Assembly (NCBI GenBank): GCA_028821125.1
Contig: JAPPHD010000044.1
Span: 1 to 43,219 of the forward strand
Origin: Gammaproteobacteria bacterium
Lineage (GTDB): Bacteria; Pseudomonadota; Gammaproteobacteria; Pseudomonadales; Azotimanducaceae
Length of the DNA stretch: 43,219 bases
Direction of reading: 5' to 3'
A program made the translations under genes and the position numbers. Shown here piece by piece: positions 37,357 to 43,219 of this stretch (the stretch's first letter is position 1; the number at the start of each line of letters is the position of its first letter). The notes beneath the pieces were generated by a model. It had not been told where the DNA came from. It was given only the letters and a program-made list of their open reading frames with translations, and made no database searches.

Positions 37357-37842
37357 ATGACCGTTTTCGCCGCAATCGACTTTGAAACCGCTGATTATTG
37401 GCGAGACAGCGCTTGCGCTGTCGGTATCGTACTTGTGGAGAATGGCCGCATTGCTCAAAGGTATGAGCAGTTGATCCGCCCGCCACGGGAAGAATTTGTG
37501 TTCACCCACATCCATGGACTGACTTGGAACGACGTTCGCGATAGTCCTACGTTCGGCGAAGTGTGGCCTGAAATGCGCGATATCATCGGCGAATCGGAGT
37601 TCTTGGTCGCGCACAATGCATCTTTCGACAAGAGCGTACTCCGCGCGTGCTGTCAAGCCGATCAGATCGAGCCTCCGGAGCAGGAGATTCGGTGTACTAT
37701 GCAGATGGCCCGCGCAAAATGGGATCTACCGTCCGCAAAACTCGCCATCGTCTGTGAGCATCTGCGGATTCCGCTCAATCACCACAATGCACTGTCTGAC
37801 GCGGAAGCCTGTGCCAAGATCGCGATAGAGGCCTTCAAATAA
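37357..37842 (+). CDS. DEDDh 3'-5' exonuclease (DnaQ-like)
   Basis: A stand-alone exonuclease of about 161 residues. Exo I: AIDFETA (Asp, Glu); Exo II: LVAHNASFDKSVL (Asp); Exo III: HHNALSDAEACAKI (His, Asp). All four metal/catalytic positions are present. Relatives often have a C-terminal BRCT or UvrC-like part; here the protein ends right after Exo III, while a BRCT protein is encoded 2 kb away on the other strand. A GTG at 37339 would add six residues. It may act in repair or defence. Confidence 0.85.
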   Translation: MTVFAAIDFETADYWRDSACAVGIVLVENGRIAQRYEQLIRPPREEFVFTHIHGLTWNDVRDSPTFGEVWPEMRDIIGESEFLVAHNASFDKSVLRACCQADQIEPPEQEIRCTMQMARAKWDLPSAKLAIVCEHLRIPLNHHNALSDAEACAKIAIEAFK

Positions 37843-38150
37843 ACGACGGAGTTTGCGTCGACCCCGAAACACAGCGTCCCTAGACTACCGTCGAGTGCGA
37901 ATCCGCCGCTCTACCTGTAATGTTTCACGATCCAATACAGCGCAATATGCCTTTGACTCAAGTCGGGCAGAGTCGGTTCTTCCGCTTACCATGTCGACAT
38001 GATTCAATGCTTCTCCTGATCGAAAATGAGAGCAGAGAGAAGCGAGGTGTTGTTGGATTCCTCGCGGTGAATTGCACAACCTCTACTACAGAGCGCTAAC
38101 CAGGACGATACGAGAACAGTTCCAGAACTAGACGGCATGCTGGAGCAATT
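37843..38150. other. 308-base region without a clear gene
   Basis: A minus-strand frame (37885-38079) ends in a fairly protein-like stretch (EALNHVDMVSGRTDSARLES), but it lacks a start with a ribosome site and a recognisable family, so I do not call it. The 3' end should carry the promoter of the next gene. Confidence 0.3.
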
Positions 38151-39161
38151 TTGACGACTAGCACTACACAATCTGGCGCACCGGCGAGTTTTTTCGGTGC
38201 CTCACAGCGCTTGGTGCGCCCGCAGGATGTCGACGGCACGATGGCGTACGCGGACGGGGGCACCTGGGCTGTGACTGTTCAACACATCGAAAATGACTGG
38301 AAGACGCCCGTGAAGAGAACGACGTTGATGTGGGCCGGGACAGATTGGGACGGCGCCCGTGAAGGCTTGGGGCCTGGAAGCGTACGAAGAACTGCCGTTG
38401 TGGGGCCCCTCGTGGACAACACTGAGCGCAAGCCGTTCTTCAGCATGTCGTTGGATGAAACCCGGATCGACCGGATCGATTCAGGTGGCGCACTCTGGGG
38501 TCGGTGCAAGGAGCCGAGACACTCGTTCTTCGAAGACGCTGGTCAGAACCTGGAGGCTGGCCGTGACTTGGCTCTCGACATCGCACTACGTCACTGCTCT
38601 TATGATTTCGGTGCGGATGCCCCAGCAGGTTCGGATGTAGCGACGTTCCAGTCTATCGTCCACCAAAGGCATACTAATTTTGCCTTGGTCAACCGCGTAG
38701 TGGTGCTGGCCTTTCAGACGCACATGAAATCTCGTCCCAAAGGCCAGACGTCCCCGTTGTATGCAATGAGAGTCAATCTTGGTGAAGCGTTGTTCCTGCC
38801 TAATTTTGAGAAAGAGAGTAAGCGGACCGTCTTGGTTTTCGAGAACGGGATAGCGCTAGACAGCCACTCGTCTACCGACGACGCCGACAGGCTAATCGAC
38901 TTTATCGAGGAGTTGCCGGTTGTCACAGCGGGTGTTCAGCGCGCCCGTCTTGCGACGCTGAACGCGGCCTATAAGCGGGCCGGGCGACCCCTGCTCGCCG
39001 AAAACCCACGTCTAAGCGTTGACGTGAGCCCTTTGGACAACAGCAATCCCGCGCTAGCGGCCGAAGCTATCTTCGCGGCTGCGGGCAAGAGCAAGCGCCG
39101 CGATTCTGGGTGGCTTTGCACAGAACCGCCATCCAGCGCACCCGAATCCAGCTTGGCATGA
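38151..39161 (+). CDS. hypothetical protein, 336 residues
   Basis: Not recognised. Soluble, no signal peptide or membrane helix. It begins with TTG preceded by a GGAG six bases upstream. Features: WAVTVQHIENDWKTP near residue 40, HSFFEDAGQNLEAGRDLALDIALRHCSYDFG at about 125-155, a central strand-rich part (NRVVVLAFQTHMKS), and a C-terminal helix-rich region with an Ala-rich tail. It lies 27 bases before the ion-channel gene on the same strand, so the two are a probable pair. A sensor or regulator for the channel is conceivable but unsupported by motif. Confidence 0.65.
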   Translation: MTTSTTQSGAPASFFGASQRLVRPQDVDGTMAYADGGTWAVTVQHIENDWKTPVKRTTLMWAGTDWDGAREGLGPGSVRRTAVVGPLVDNTERKPFFSMSLDETRIDRIDSGGALWGRCKEPRHSFFEDAGQNLEAGRDLALDIALRHCSYDFGADAPAGSDVATFQSIVHQRHTNFALVNRVVVLAFQTHMKSRPKGQTSPLYAMRVNLGEALFLPNFEKESKRTVLVFENGIALDSHSSTDDADRLIDFIEELPVVTAGVQRARLATLNAAYKRAGRPLLAENPRLSVDVSPLDNSNPALAAEAIFAAAGKSKRRDSGWLCTEPPSSAPESSLA

Positions 39162-39188
39162 ACTAGTCTCAGGCGCTTGGGTTTCAGG

Positions 39189-39914
39189 ATGCGCAGCGAA
39201 GGATCGACGAACGGCGAGCTGTCGGGCGCCCAAATCGTGGTCGAATCCCTGTTTGCCATATTGGCGCTGGGCTCGATCGTTCTGCTCGGCCTGCGAGCCA
39301 TGCCGGGTTTCAGCGCCGAGTTTCGTCAACTTGCGTTGATGCTGGACTACATGGTTTGTGTTCTGTTCGCATCAAAGGCGGTCTGGGATCTTTGGCGAGC
39401 TCCAGACAAACGCCGCTGGTGGCGATGGGGGTGGGCGGATTTCCTGGCCTCCGTACCGGAAATCGAAGCGTTTCGGGCATTGCGGCTTTTGCGCCTGCTA
39501 CTGATCATCCGTGTTCTCCGCAGCACGACACAAAGCGCGCGCAGCATTGCGACTTACTTTAACGCCGGGCGGAGTCGGGCAGTCATTGCCACCGTATTTT
39601 CCCTGATCGTAGTCTCCATCGTAATGAGCAGCTTTCTGATTCTTGGTGTGGAGGCTGGCCATCCGGACGCAACCATCCGCACGGCCAAGGACGCGTTGTT
39701 GTGGTCGATAACCGCTATGTTCGGCGCGGAGCCCAGCTATTTCGGAGACCATCGCCCGGTCACACTAGGTGGACGCCTGATCGCTATCTGGCTTGTGATC
39801 GTCTCGTTGGGACTCATTGGTTCACTAGCCGGAGTGATCTCAGCGTGGATTGAGGATGAGTCACCCGACCCAGAGCCCTTGTCACGGACCCTCCCGGAGC
39901 AAGGCAAGAAATAA
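39189..39914 (+). CDS. voltage-sensor-type ion channel protein with atypical pore
   Basis: About 241 residues with six hydrophobic segments. The fourth carries a regular Arg pattern (RALRLLRLLLIIRVLRSTTQ), as in S4 voltage sensors. The S5-pore-S6 part ends with ALLWSITAMFGAEPSYFGDHRPVTLGGRLIAI: the pore helix and the post-filter GDxxPVTLGGRLIA are those of K+ channels, but the filter TVGYGD is replaced by a longer FGAEPSYFGDH. No ligand domain follows. It could be a channel with changed ion choice or a non-conducting derivative. The TTG at 39177 is an alternative start. Paired with the unknown upstream gene. Confidence 0.75.
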   Translation: MRSEGSTNGELSGAQIVVESLFAILALGSIVLLGLRAMPGFSAEFRQLALMLDYMVCVLFASKAVWDLWRAPDKRRWWRWGWADFLASVPEIEAFRALRLLRLLLIIRVLRSTTQSARSIATYFNAGRSRAVIATVFSLIVVSIVMSSFLILGVEAGHPDATIRTAKDALLWSITAMFGAEPSYFGDHRPVTLGGRLIAIWLVIVSLGLIGSLAGVISAWIEDESPDPEPLSRTLPEQGKK

Positions 39915-39952
39915 ACGCAATCGAAACGGAAGCCGGAAGGCGCTCGCTCTGG

Positions 39953-40585
39953 CTATCCGCTCCTAGCTTCCGCTTGTGCTCTCCAGTGTTTCTCCGAGAT
40001 GATTGCTATGTTCCTGCCACGATCGTCCCGATAGTACATGGCTTTTTCGATTTTTCGCCCGAATGCCTCGTGCGCCCAACTCGGTGTCACGTAGACGCCC
40101 AGTACCAGGTAGTCGAGCTTTAAAGTGACTGTCCGGGCGTGGGTCCCTCCAAGCGACTCGATTAGATTTACACACTGAGAGCGTGCGCCATAGGCGAACG
40201 TCCCCGTGAAGCAGAACTGTCTCTCGGAGAATTCAATCTCAGGTTCCGGACGATCGACCGGTAGTCCTGTCGTCTTGAGAAATTCTCCGGACTCAGGCGT
40301 GTCCCCCGCAAATGAGCGAAGCGCGGCCAATAAATCTTGAGCTTCATCACGGTCAAGTACGCCATCAGACAGCATATCGTTGACACGGCTTAGAAGGTTT
40401 GCGGTGACCGGATTCGATTGGATGGTTATCTCGTTTGCGGCGAGCCATCCTTGCAGAAACTCCGCTTCTTTCTGATTCACGACACCATCTGCCGCGATTC
40501 CTTTGCACAGTCCGATTAGAGTATCGACCTGCTTGTCGGTCACGTCTTCACGGTTGAAAACCAGATACGGGTCGTTGCTTGTCAC
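39953..40585 (-). CDS. BRCT-domain protein with acidic N-terminal helical domain
   Basis: A 210-residue protein. Residues 1-100 are helical with two DGxxxxxEA repeats (ADGVVNQKEAEFLQGWL and SDGVLDRDEAQDLLAAL), similar to TerB-like or EF-hand-like modules. Residues about 115-205 form a BRCT domain: FSERQFCFTGTFAYG, ESLGGTHARTVTLKLDYLVLG, KIEKAMYYRDDRG, IAIISEKHW, as at the end of NAD-dependent DNA ligases. BRCT domains bind DNA ends or phosphoproteins. The GTG start overlaps the stop of the gene upstream in a GTGA junction. Possible partner of the nearby DEDDh exonuclease. Confidence 0.82.
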   Translation of the reverse strand: MTSNDPYLVFNREDVTDKQVDTLIGLCKGIAADGVVNQKEAEFLQGWLAANEITIQSNPVTANLLSRVNDMLSDGVLDRDEAQDLLAALRSFAGDTPESGEFLKTTGLPVDRPEPEIEFSERQFCFTGTFAYGARSQCVNLIESLGGTHARTVTLKLDYLVLGVYVTPSWAHEAFGRKIEKAMYYRDDRGRNIAIISEKHWRAQAEARSG

Positions 40586-41042
40586 GATTGAATCCTATTC
40601 TTGCGTTTTTGTGGCGGTCTTTGCGACCAATCATCTGCGTTCACTGACACGAGCCAATTGATATCACACCACACTGCACTGAATGTGTCATGGCAACGTC
40701 TACCGTGACGCGCCGTTTGATCGACGCGTTCATCACCAGTACCGCGCGAGGTGGAAGCGAATTGAACCGATGGAACCAACCATTCAAAAGATGGCGTCAA
40801 TGGTGCCTTGAGGCCGAATCTGGTTCGCTCGTACGGCGTCAACCAGAGTGAGACATCATCCTCGTTGACGCTGCGGAGCGGCGACGGTGCAGGCTGAAAA
40901 AAGTGCCCGATTGCTTGTGATAATACATCTTTTCATAAGTTCTTCGACGCCGACTCATAGGCTGAGACCAGAGATCAAGCAGTAAGGGGTCGCCGGGCCT
41001 TTGAACGTCAAGCGCAATTGGTAGGCGTCGAATGAGATGCAT
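40582..41042 (-). CDS. gene read in two frames, joined at a U_UUU_UUC slippery site
   Basis: From an ATG at 41042 the first frame reads MHLIRRLPIALDVQRPGDPL, LLDLWSQPMSRRRRTYEKMY, YHKQSGTFF. At the run of six T (40902-40897 on this strand) the protein-like text moves to the -1 frame: QPAPSPLRSVNEDDVSLWLT, PYERTRFGLKAPLTPSFEWL, VPSVQFAST and so on to RKNRIQS, with stop at 40582. In the first frame translation ends 18 codons after the site. The junction is a canonical -1 heptamer in correct phase. The second half is coupled to the BRCT gene by GTGA. Either programmed frameshifting, a loss-of-base mutation, or an error. Function unknown. Confidence 0.55.
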
Positions 41043-41132
41043 GTCGTGACGCGTTTTCACTATGCCGGACTCGTCCGTACGTTTCGGTTTGCAGATGGAG
41101 ACGTGGTCGACTTCGACTATCTCGACTACTGT
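41040..41132 (+). pseudogene. higB: HigB toxin relic (C-terminal end only)
   Basis: The frame from 41037 reads VRTFRFADGDVVDFDYLDYC, which is the conserved end of HigB/RelE-type toxins (compare ITFRFEDGDAxxVDYxDYH, from family knowledge). The rest of the toxin, including its N-terminal helices and core strands, is missing: upstream lies the start of a minus-strand gene. The intact partner antitoxin follows 16 bases later. So the toxin is decayed. Confidence 0.65.
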
Positions 41133-41148
41133 CGAATAGGACATCTCA

Positions 41149-41436
41149 ATGGCAATGCACAATCCTCCCCATCCAGGCGGGATAGAAAGACGGCAATCTC
41201 TCGAACCGCTCTGCTTGCCCGTGACCCAAGACGAGATCCACCTCGGTGTCGCCCGCCAGTCGCTGTCCAAGTTGGTCAATGAACGCAGTGGCGTGTCGGT
41301 GGACATGGCAATCCGGCTTTCCAGAGCTTTCGGTTTGTCACCGGCAACCTGGCTCGGCATGCAAATGGCTGACGATCTTTTCCAGGCTCGAAGCCGCATT
41401 GATGAAATTAGAGTCGAGCGGATTCAGGCGACCTGA
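41149..41436 (+). CDS. higA: HigA-type antitoxin, XRE helix-turn-helix
   Basis: 95 residues beginning MAMHNPPHPGG, the signature start of HigA antitoxins, then a helix-turn-helix (LGVARQSLSKLVNERSGVSVDMAIRLSRAFG), LSPATWLGMQMADDLFQARSR and a short tail. HigA binds HigB and represses its own promoter. The toxin gene upstream is reduced to its last codons, so this antitoxin is an orphan and may protect against related toxins in trans or simply persist as a repressor. Confidence 0.85.
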   Translation: MAMHNPPHPGGIERRQSLEPLCLPVTQDEIHLGVARQSLSKLVNERSGVSVDMAIRLSRAFGLSPATWLGMQMADDLFQARSRIDEIRVERIQAT

Positions 41437-41740
41437 TCGACCATTGTTCATCGGCGTCGAATCTTAACCCCGCCAGCGCGTTTTGCGTGAATGAGTTAAC
41501 GCGCTGATCGGCGTCCAAACCCCTCGCCGACTCACAGGACCTTGGAAAATTGCCACGGGGTGGGCATGACCGTCTCTCCGGATTGAAAAAACTCAATGTT
41601 GGCGCGGTGGATTTGTGGGCGAGAAGCGCGAGTGCGGTCAGGCGGTGGGAAACGCGCCGGCGGCGTCCATGCCACCTGTTATCGCCGGACAGTCCCGATG
41701 CTTTCGCTGCCCCACGCGTTCGCCTTGGCTGTGAAATCGA
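41437..41740. other. 304-base region without a clear gene
   Basis: Nothing convincing was found. A plus-strand frame from 41550 has no recognisable features and overlaps the orphan HicB gene in antisense. It separates the convergent higA and HicB genes and may hold terminators, though no stem with T tract stood out. Confidence 0.3.
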
Positions 41741-42178
41741 TCAGGCAGCCTTGATGACGGTCACGCTGACCCACTTTCCCAGTTGGCGCAATGCGCGGTC
41801 TATTGTGGCCGTCTTGGTGGCGTGGTCGGGGTTCAACATACGTTGCACCTCACTCTCCGCCACGCCAAGATCGCGGGCGAAACCGCGTTGCGAGACGCCG
41901 GCCTCGCGAAAGGCCCCGTAGAGGGCTGCCTTCAGCGCAATCGGCACTGGCGGGACGACGACCGGCCAATGCCCGACGGAATGTGACGGCTTCGGCAAGT
42001 CCTTACCCTCACGCATCGTCACGGCGATCAGTTCCCTAAGCAGATCCTGAGCCTCTGCCAGCGCTTCGTCCCGGGTCGCCCCATCAGAGGCGCCCCACCC
42101 GAAGTCGGGGAACGCAACGACATGGCGTCCGCCTTCATCCCGTTCGATTTGCGCCGGATAGTTGTAGGTGTCAGACAT
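41741..42178 (-). CDS. HicB-family antitoxin with XRE-type DNA-binding domain
   Basis: 145 residues. The N-terminal HicB-like domain reads YPAQIERDEGGRHVVAFPDFGWGASDGATRDEALAEAQDLLREL, followed by a linker and a C-terminal lambda-repressor-like helix-turn-helix (FREAGVSQRGFARDLGVAESEVQRML). This subgroup is usually encoded next to hicA. No intact hicA is adjacent; a short HicA-like stretch lies just upstream at 42199-42294. Same strand as the DUF3800 gene, 180 bases downstream of it. Confidence 0.82.
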   Translation of the reverse strand: MSDTYNYPAQIERDEGGRHVVAFPDFGWGASDGATRDEALAEAQDLLRELIAVTMREGKDLPKPSHSVGHWPVVVPPVPIALKAALYGAFREAGVSQRGFARDLGVAESEVQRMLNPDHATKTATIDRALRQLGKWVSVTVIKAA

Positions 42179-42198
42179 GGTACGGTTCTCCAGATCCG

Positions 42199-42294
42199 AG
42201 GCATTTCGCCGCGCTTCCGCGCTTGGAAATCGTCCTTCTCGATCCCCAGGTCACCGGGCATCTTCGCGAGCATCCCCTTGCCGATCTCCGTTCC
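42199..42294 (-). pseudogene. possible hicA relic
   Basis: One minus-strand frame reads GTEIGKGMLAKMPGDLGIEK followed by DDFQARKRGE, which resembles the end of some HicA toxins (a segment like EIGKGLLxKILRDLGI before the terminus). The preceding HicA core with its GSH motif is not found. The position, just before the HicB gene, is where hicA would be. Weak call. Confidence 0.3.
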
Positions 42295-42357
42295 AGGGCG
42301 CCCGCCTGCAACATCAACTTGCCCGCCGCCACCACAACCTCTCCGCACGGCCCACCG

Positions 42358-43101
42358 CTAATCTCGAACCCGGCTCCGCACCTGGTTGGCCGTGAGTCGT
42401 CGCTCGAAATATCGACGAAAGACCACGTTTTCCTGCCACGCCTCCGGTTCTTTCCAAATCGCGCCAAGACGCCCGACCAACCCGGCGATCCAGTCCGCCG
42501 CCTGAAGCGTCTGATACCGGTGACTTTCCAGTTGGAATGGCGGCTCGACAAGCTGTCTCCTTGGCTCGACACCTCCGTACATGTCCTTTGCGACCGACGT
42601 AACCAGTTCAGCCCGCTGCGGATGCTCGTCCAGTGCCAGCAGGAACCGCTCCGGATTCGAATGGTCCTCGCGGCAGAACGCGTCCAAACGCCGCGTTGCT
42701 TCCGAAAGCACGCTCAGATACAGCGCATTCGCGTCGCGCGCGGCAGGGTCGGCAGTCTTGCGTATCCCGTAGTAGAAAACCCGGCCTCCCAGCCTGCCGA
42801 CCTTGTTCAGCATCCTGAACGTGGCCTGGCGAAGCTCCGGACAGCGAGTCACGTTCGTCACCGTGTACAGACTCGAGCCCTTCTTCTCCCAAACCGCCGG
42901 ATGTTCCCCCGAGCGGCGAATCTCGTAGTCCAACAGATCGCACTTGCGCTGGAAAAACCACGTGCCAAACCCCCTGACCTGTTCGACGGGCATAATGAAT
43001 CCGGCCAGACCGAACACGGGGCTGTCGTTGTGCCTGGGGTCGTCTCGGGCCACGTACGGCCCCACATGGCCAAACTCGTCCAAGTAGGCGATGTACGTCA
43101 T
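42358..43101 (-). CDS. DUF3800 domain protein
   Basis: 247 residues. DUF3800 proteins have an RNase H-like fold with acidic residues at three places, all visible: YIAYLDEFG at the N-terminus, LLALDEHP in the middle and LQAADWIAGLVGR near the end. They are common in mobile islands and next to restriction genes; the activity is unproven. The frame opens at 43131, but the ATG at 43101 begins MTYIAYLDEFG and has a GGAAG before it, and the upstream part overlaps a hairpin, so 43101 is preferred. A strong promoter lies at 43185-43213. Confidence 0.83.
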   Translation of the reverse strand: MTYIAYLDEFGHVGPYVARDDPRHNDSPVFGLAGFIMPVEQVRGFGTWFFQRKCDLLDYEIRRSGEHPAVWEKKGSSLYTVTNVTRCPELRQATFRMLNKVGRLGGRVFYYGIRKTADPAARDANALYLSVLSEATRRLDAFCREDHSNPERFLLALDEHPQRAELVTSVAKDMYGGVEPRRQLVEPPFQLESHRYQTLQAADWIAGLVGRLGAIWKEPEAWQENVVFRRYFERRLTANQVRSRVRD

Positions 43102-43123
43102 CGGGGCTTCCAGATACACGAAA

Positions 43124-43143
43124 GCCCGCACTCACATGCGGGC
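43124..43143. promoter_or_regulatory. 7-bp hairpin in the leader of the DUF3800 gene
   Basis: GCCCGCA (43124-43130) pairs exactly with TGCGGGC (43137-43143) around a six-base loop. On the minus strand it is followed by TTTCGTGT, so it resembles a weak intrinsic terminator or attenuator between promoter and start codon. Confidence 0.55.
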
Positions 43144-43169
43144 CTCGGAAAGAGGGCAGGAATCGCTCC

Positions 43170-43213
43170 AGCGCCTCGGCGCTCAATTTATTCCGCGCCT
43201 AACTTAGAGTCAA
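43170..43213 (-). promoter_or_regulatory. sigma-70 promoter and palindrome for the DUF3800 gene
   Basis: On the minus strand TTGACT (43213-43208) and TAAATT (43190-43185) are 17 bases apart, near consensus. The palindrome AGCGCC-TC-GGCGCT (43170-43183) lies where transcription would begin, a typical place for a repressor site. The nearby HicB-family or HigA proteins could be the repressor, which is speculation. Confidence 0.7.
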
Positions 43214-43219
43214 CTCCCA

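Overview
The window is a GC-rich chromosomal segment from a proteobacterium, most likely an uncultured gammaproteobacterium. The evidence is gene order and family type: def-fmt-rsmB-trkA-trkH opposite dprA-purE-tsaC-aroE, followed by heme A genes (ctaA-ctaB). Many genes overlap by 1-4 bases with GTG or TTG starts, which suggests compact translationally coupled operons. Taxonomy is inference; there is no rRNA or tRNA gene here.

Layout. 1-303: structured repeats. 304-5910 (minus): trkH, trkA, rsmB, fmt, def (K+ uptake, rRNA methylation, initiator-tRNA formylation and deformylation). 6172-9065 (plus): dprA, purE, tsaC, aroE. 9169-9277: a 31-bp inverted repeat. 9346-11855: cytochrome-oxidase assembly protein, ctaA, ctaB. 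11879-14253: egtB and egtD (ergothioneine synthesis). 14254-14338: a GGGGTCAGAGT repeat cluster. 14351-18875 (minus): Fe-S flavoprotein reductase, MFS transporter, hisG. 19246-19848: hicA with a frameshifted hicB.

20519-34412 is catabolic. An IpdF-like dehydrogenase, an EchA20-like hydrolase and a FadD3-like CoA ligase resemble enzymes that degrade the last two steroid rings (the HIP pathway of actinobacteria). With them lie a second SDR, two Lrp-type regulators, a TonB-dependent receptor, an exported KatG, a phosphotransferase, an LLM-class oxidoreductase and a DUF7064-like protein. I infer that this cell imports and degrades steroid-like or other polycyclic compounds; ipdAB, ipdC and ring A/B genes are not in the window.

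34413-43219 is an accessory island, less GC-rich and patchy: an amber-interrupted gene, small unknowns, an HNH endonuclease, a relic of a larger gene, a DEDDh exonuclease, an unknown 336-residue protein, a voltage-sensor-type channel with an aberrant pore, a BRCT protein, a gene whose two halves meet at a U_UUU_UUC slippery site, a decayed higB with a surviving higA, an orphan HicB and a DUF3800 protein with a clear promoter and operator-like palindrome. The whole looks like a mobile or defence-related zone with several decaying toxin-antitoxin loci.

A 61-bp sequence and a 77-nt structured repeat each occur at both ends of the 30-kb core (near 1-303 and 30684-30899). The 77-nt copies differ at paired positions in a way that keeps the stem, so the structure appears to be selected.
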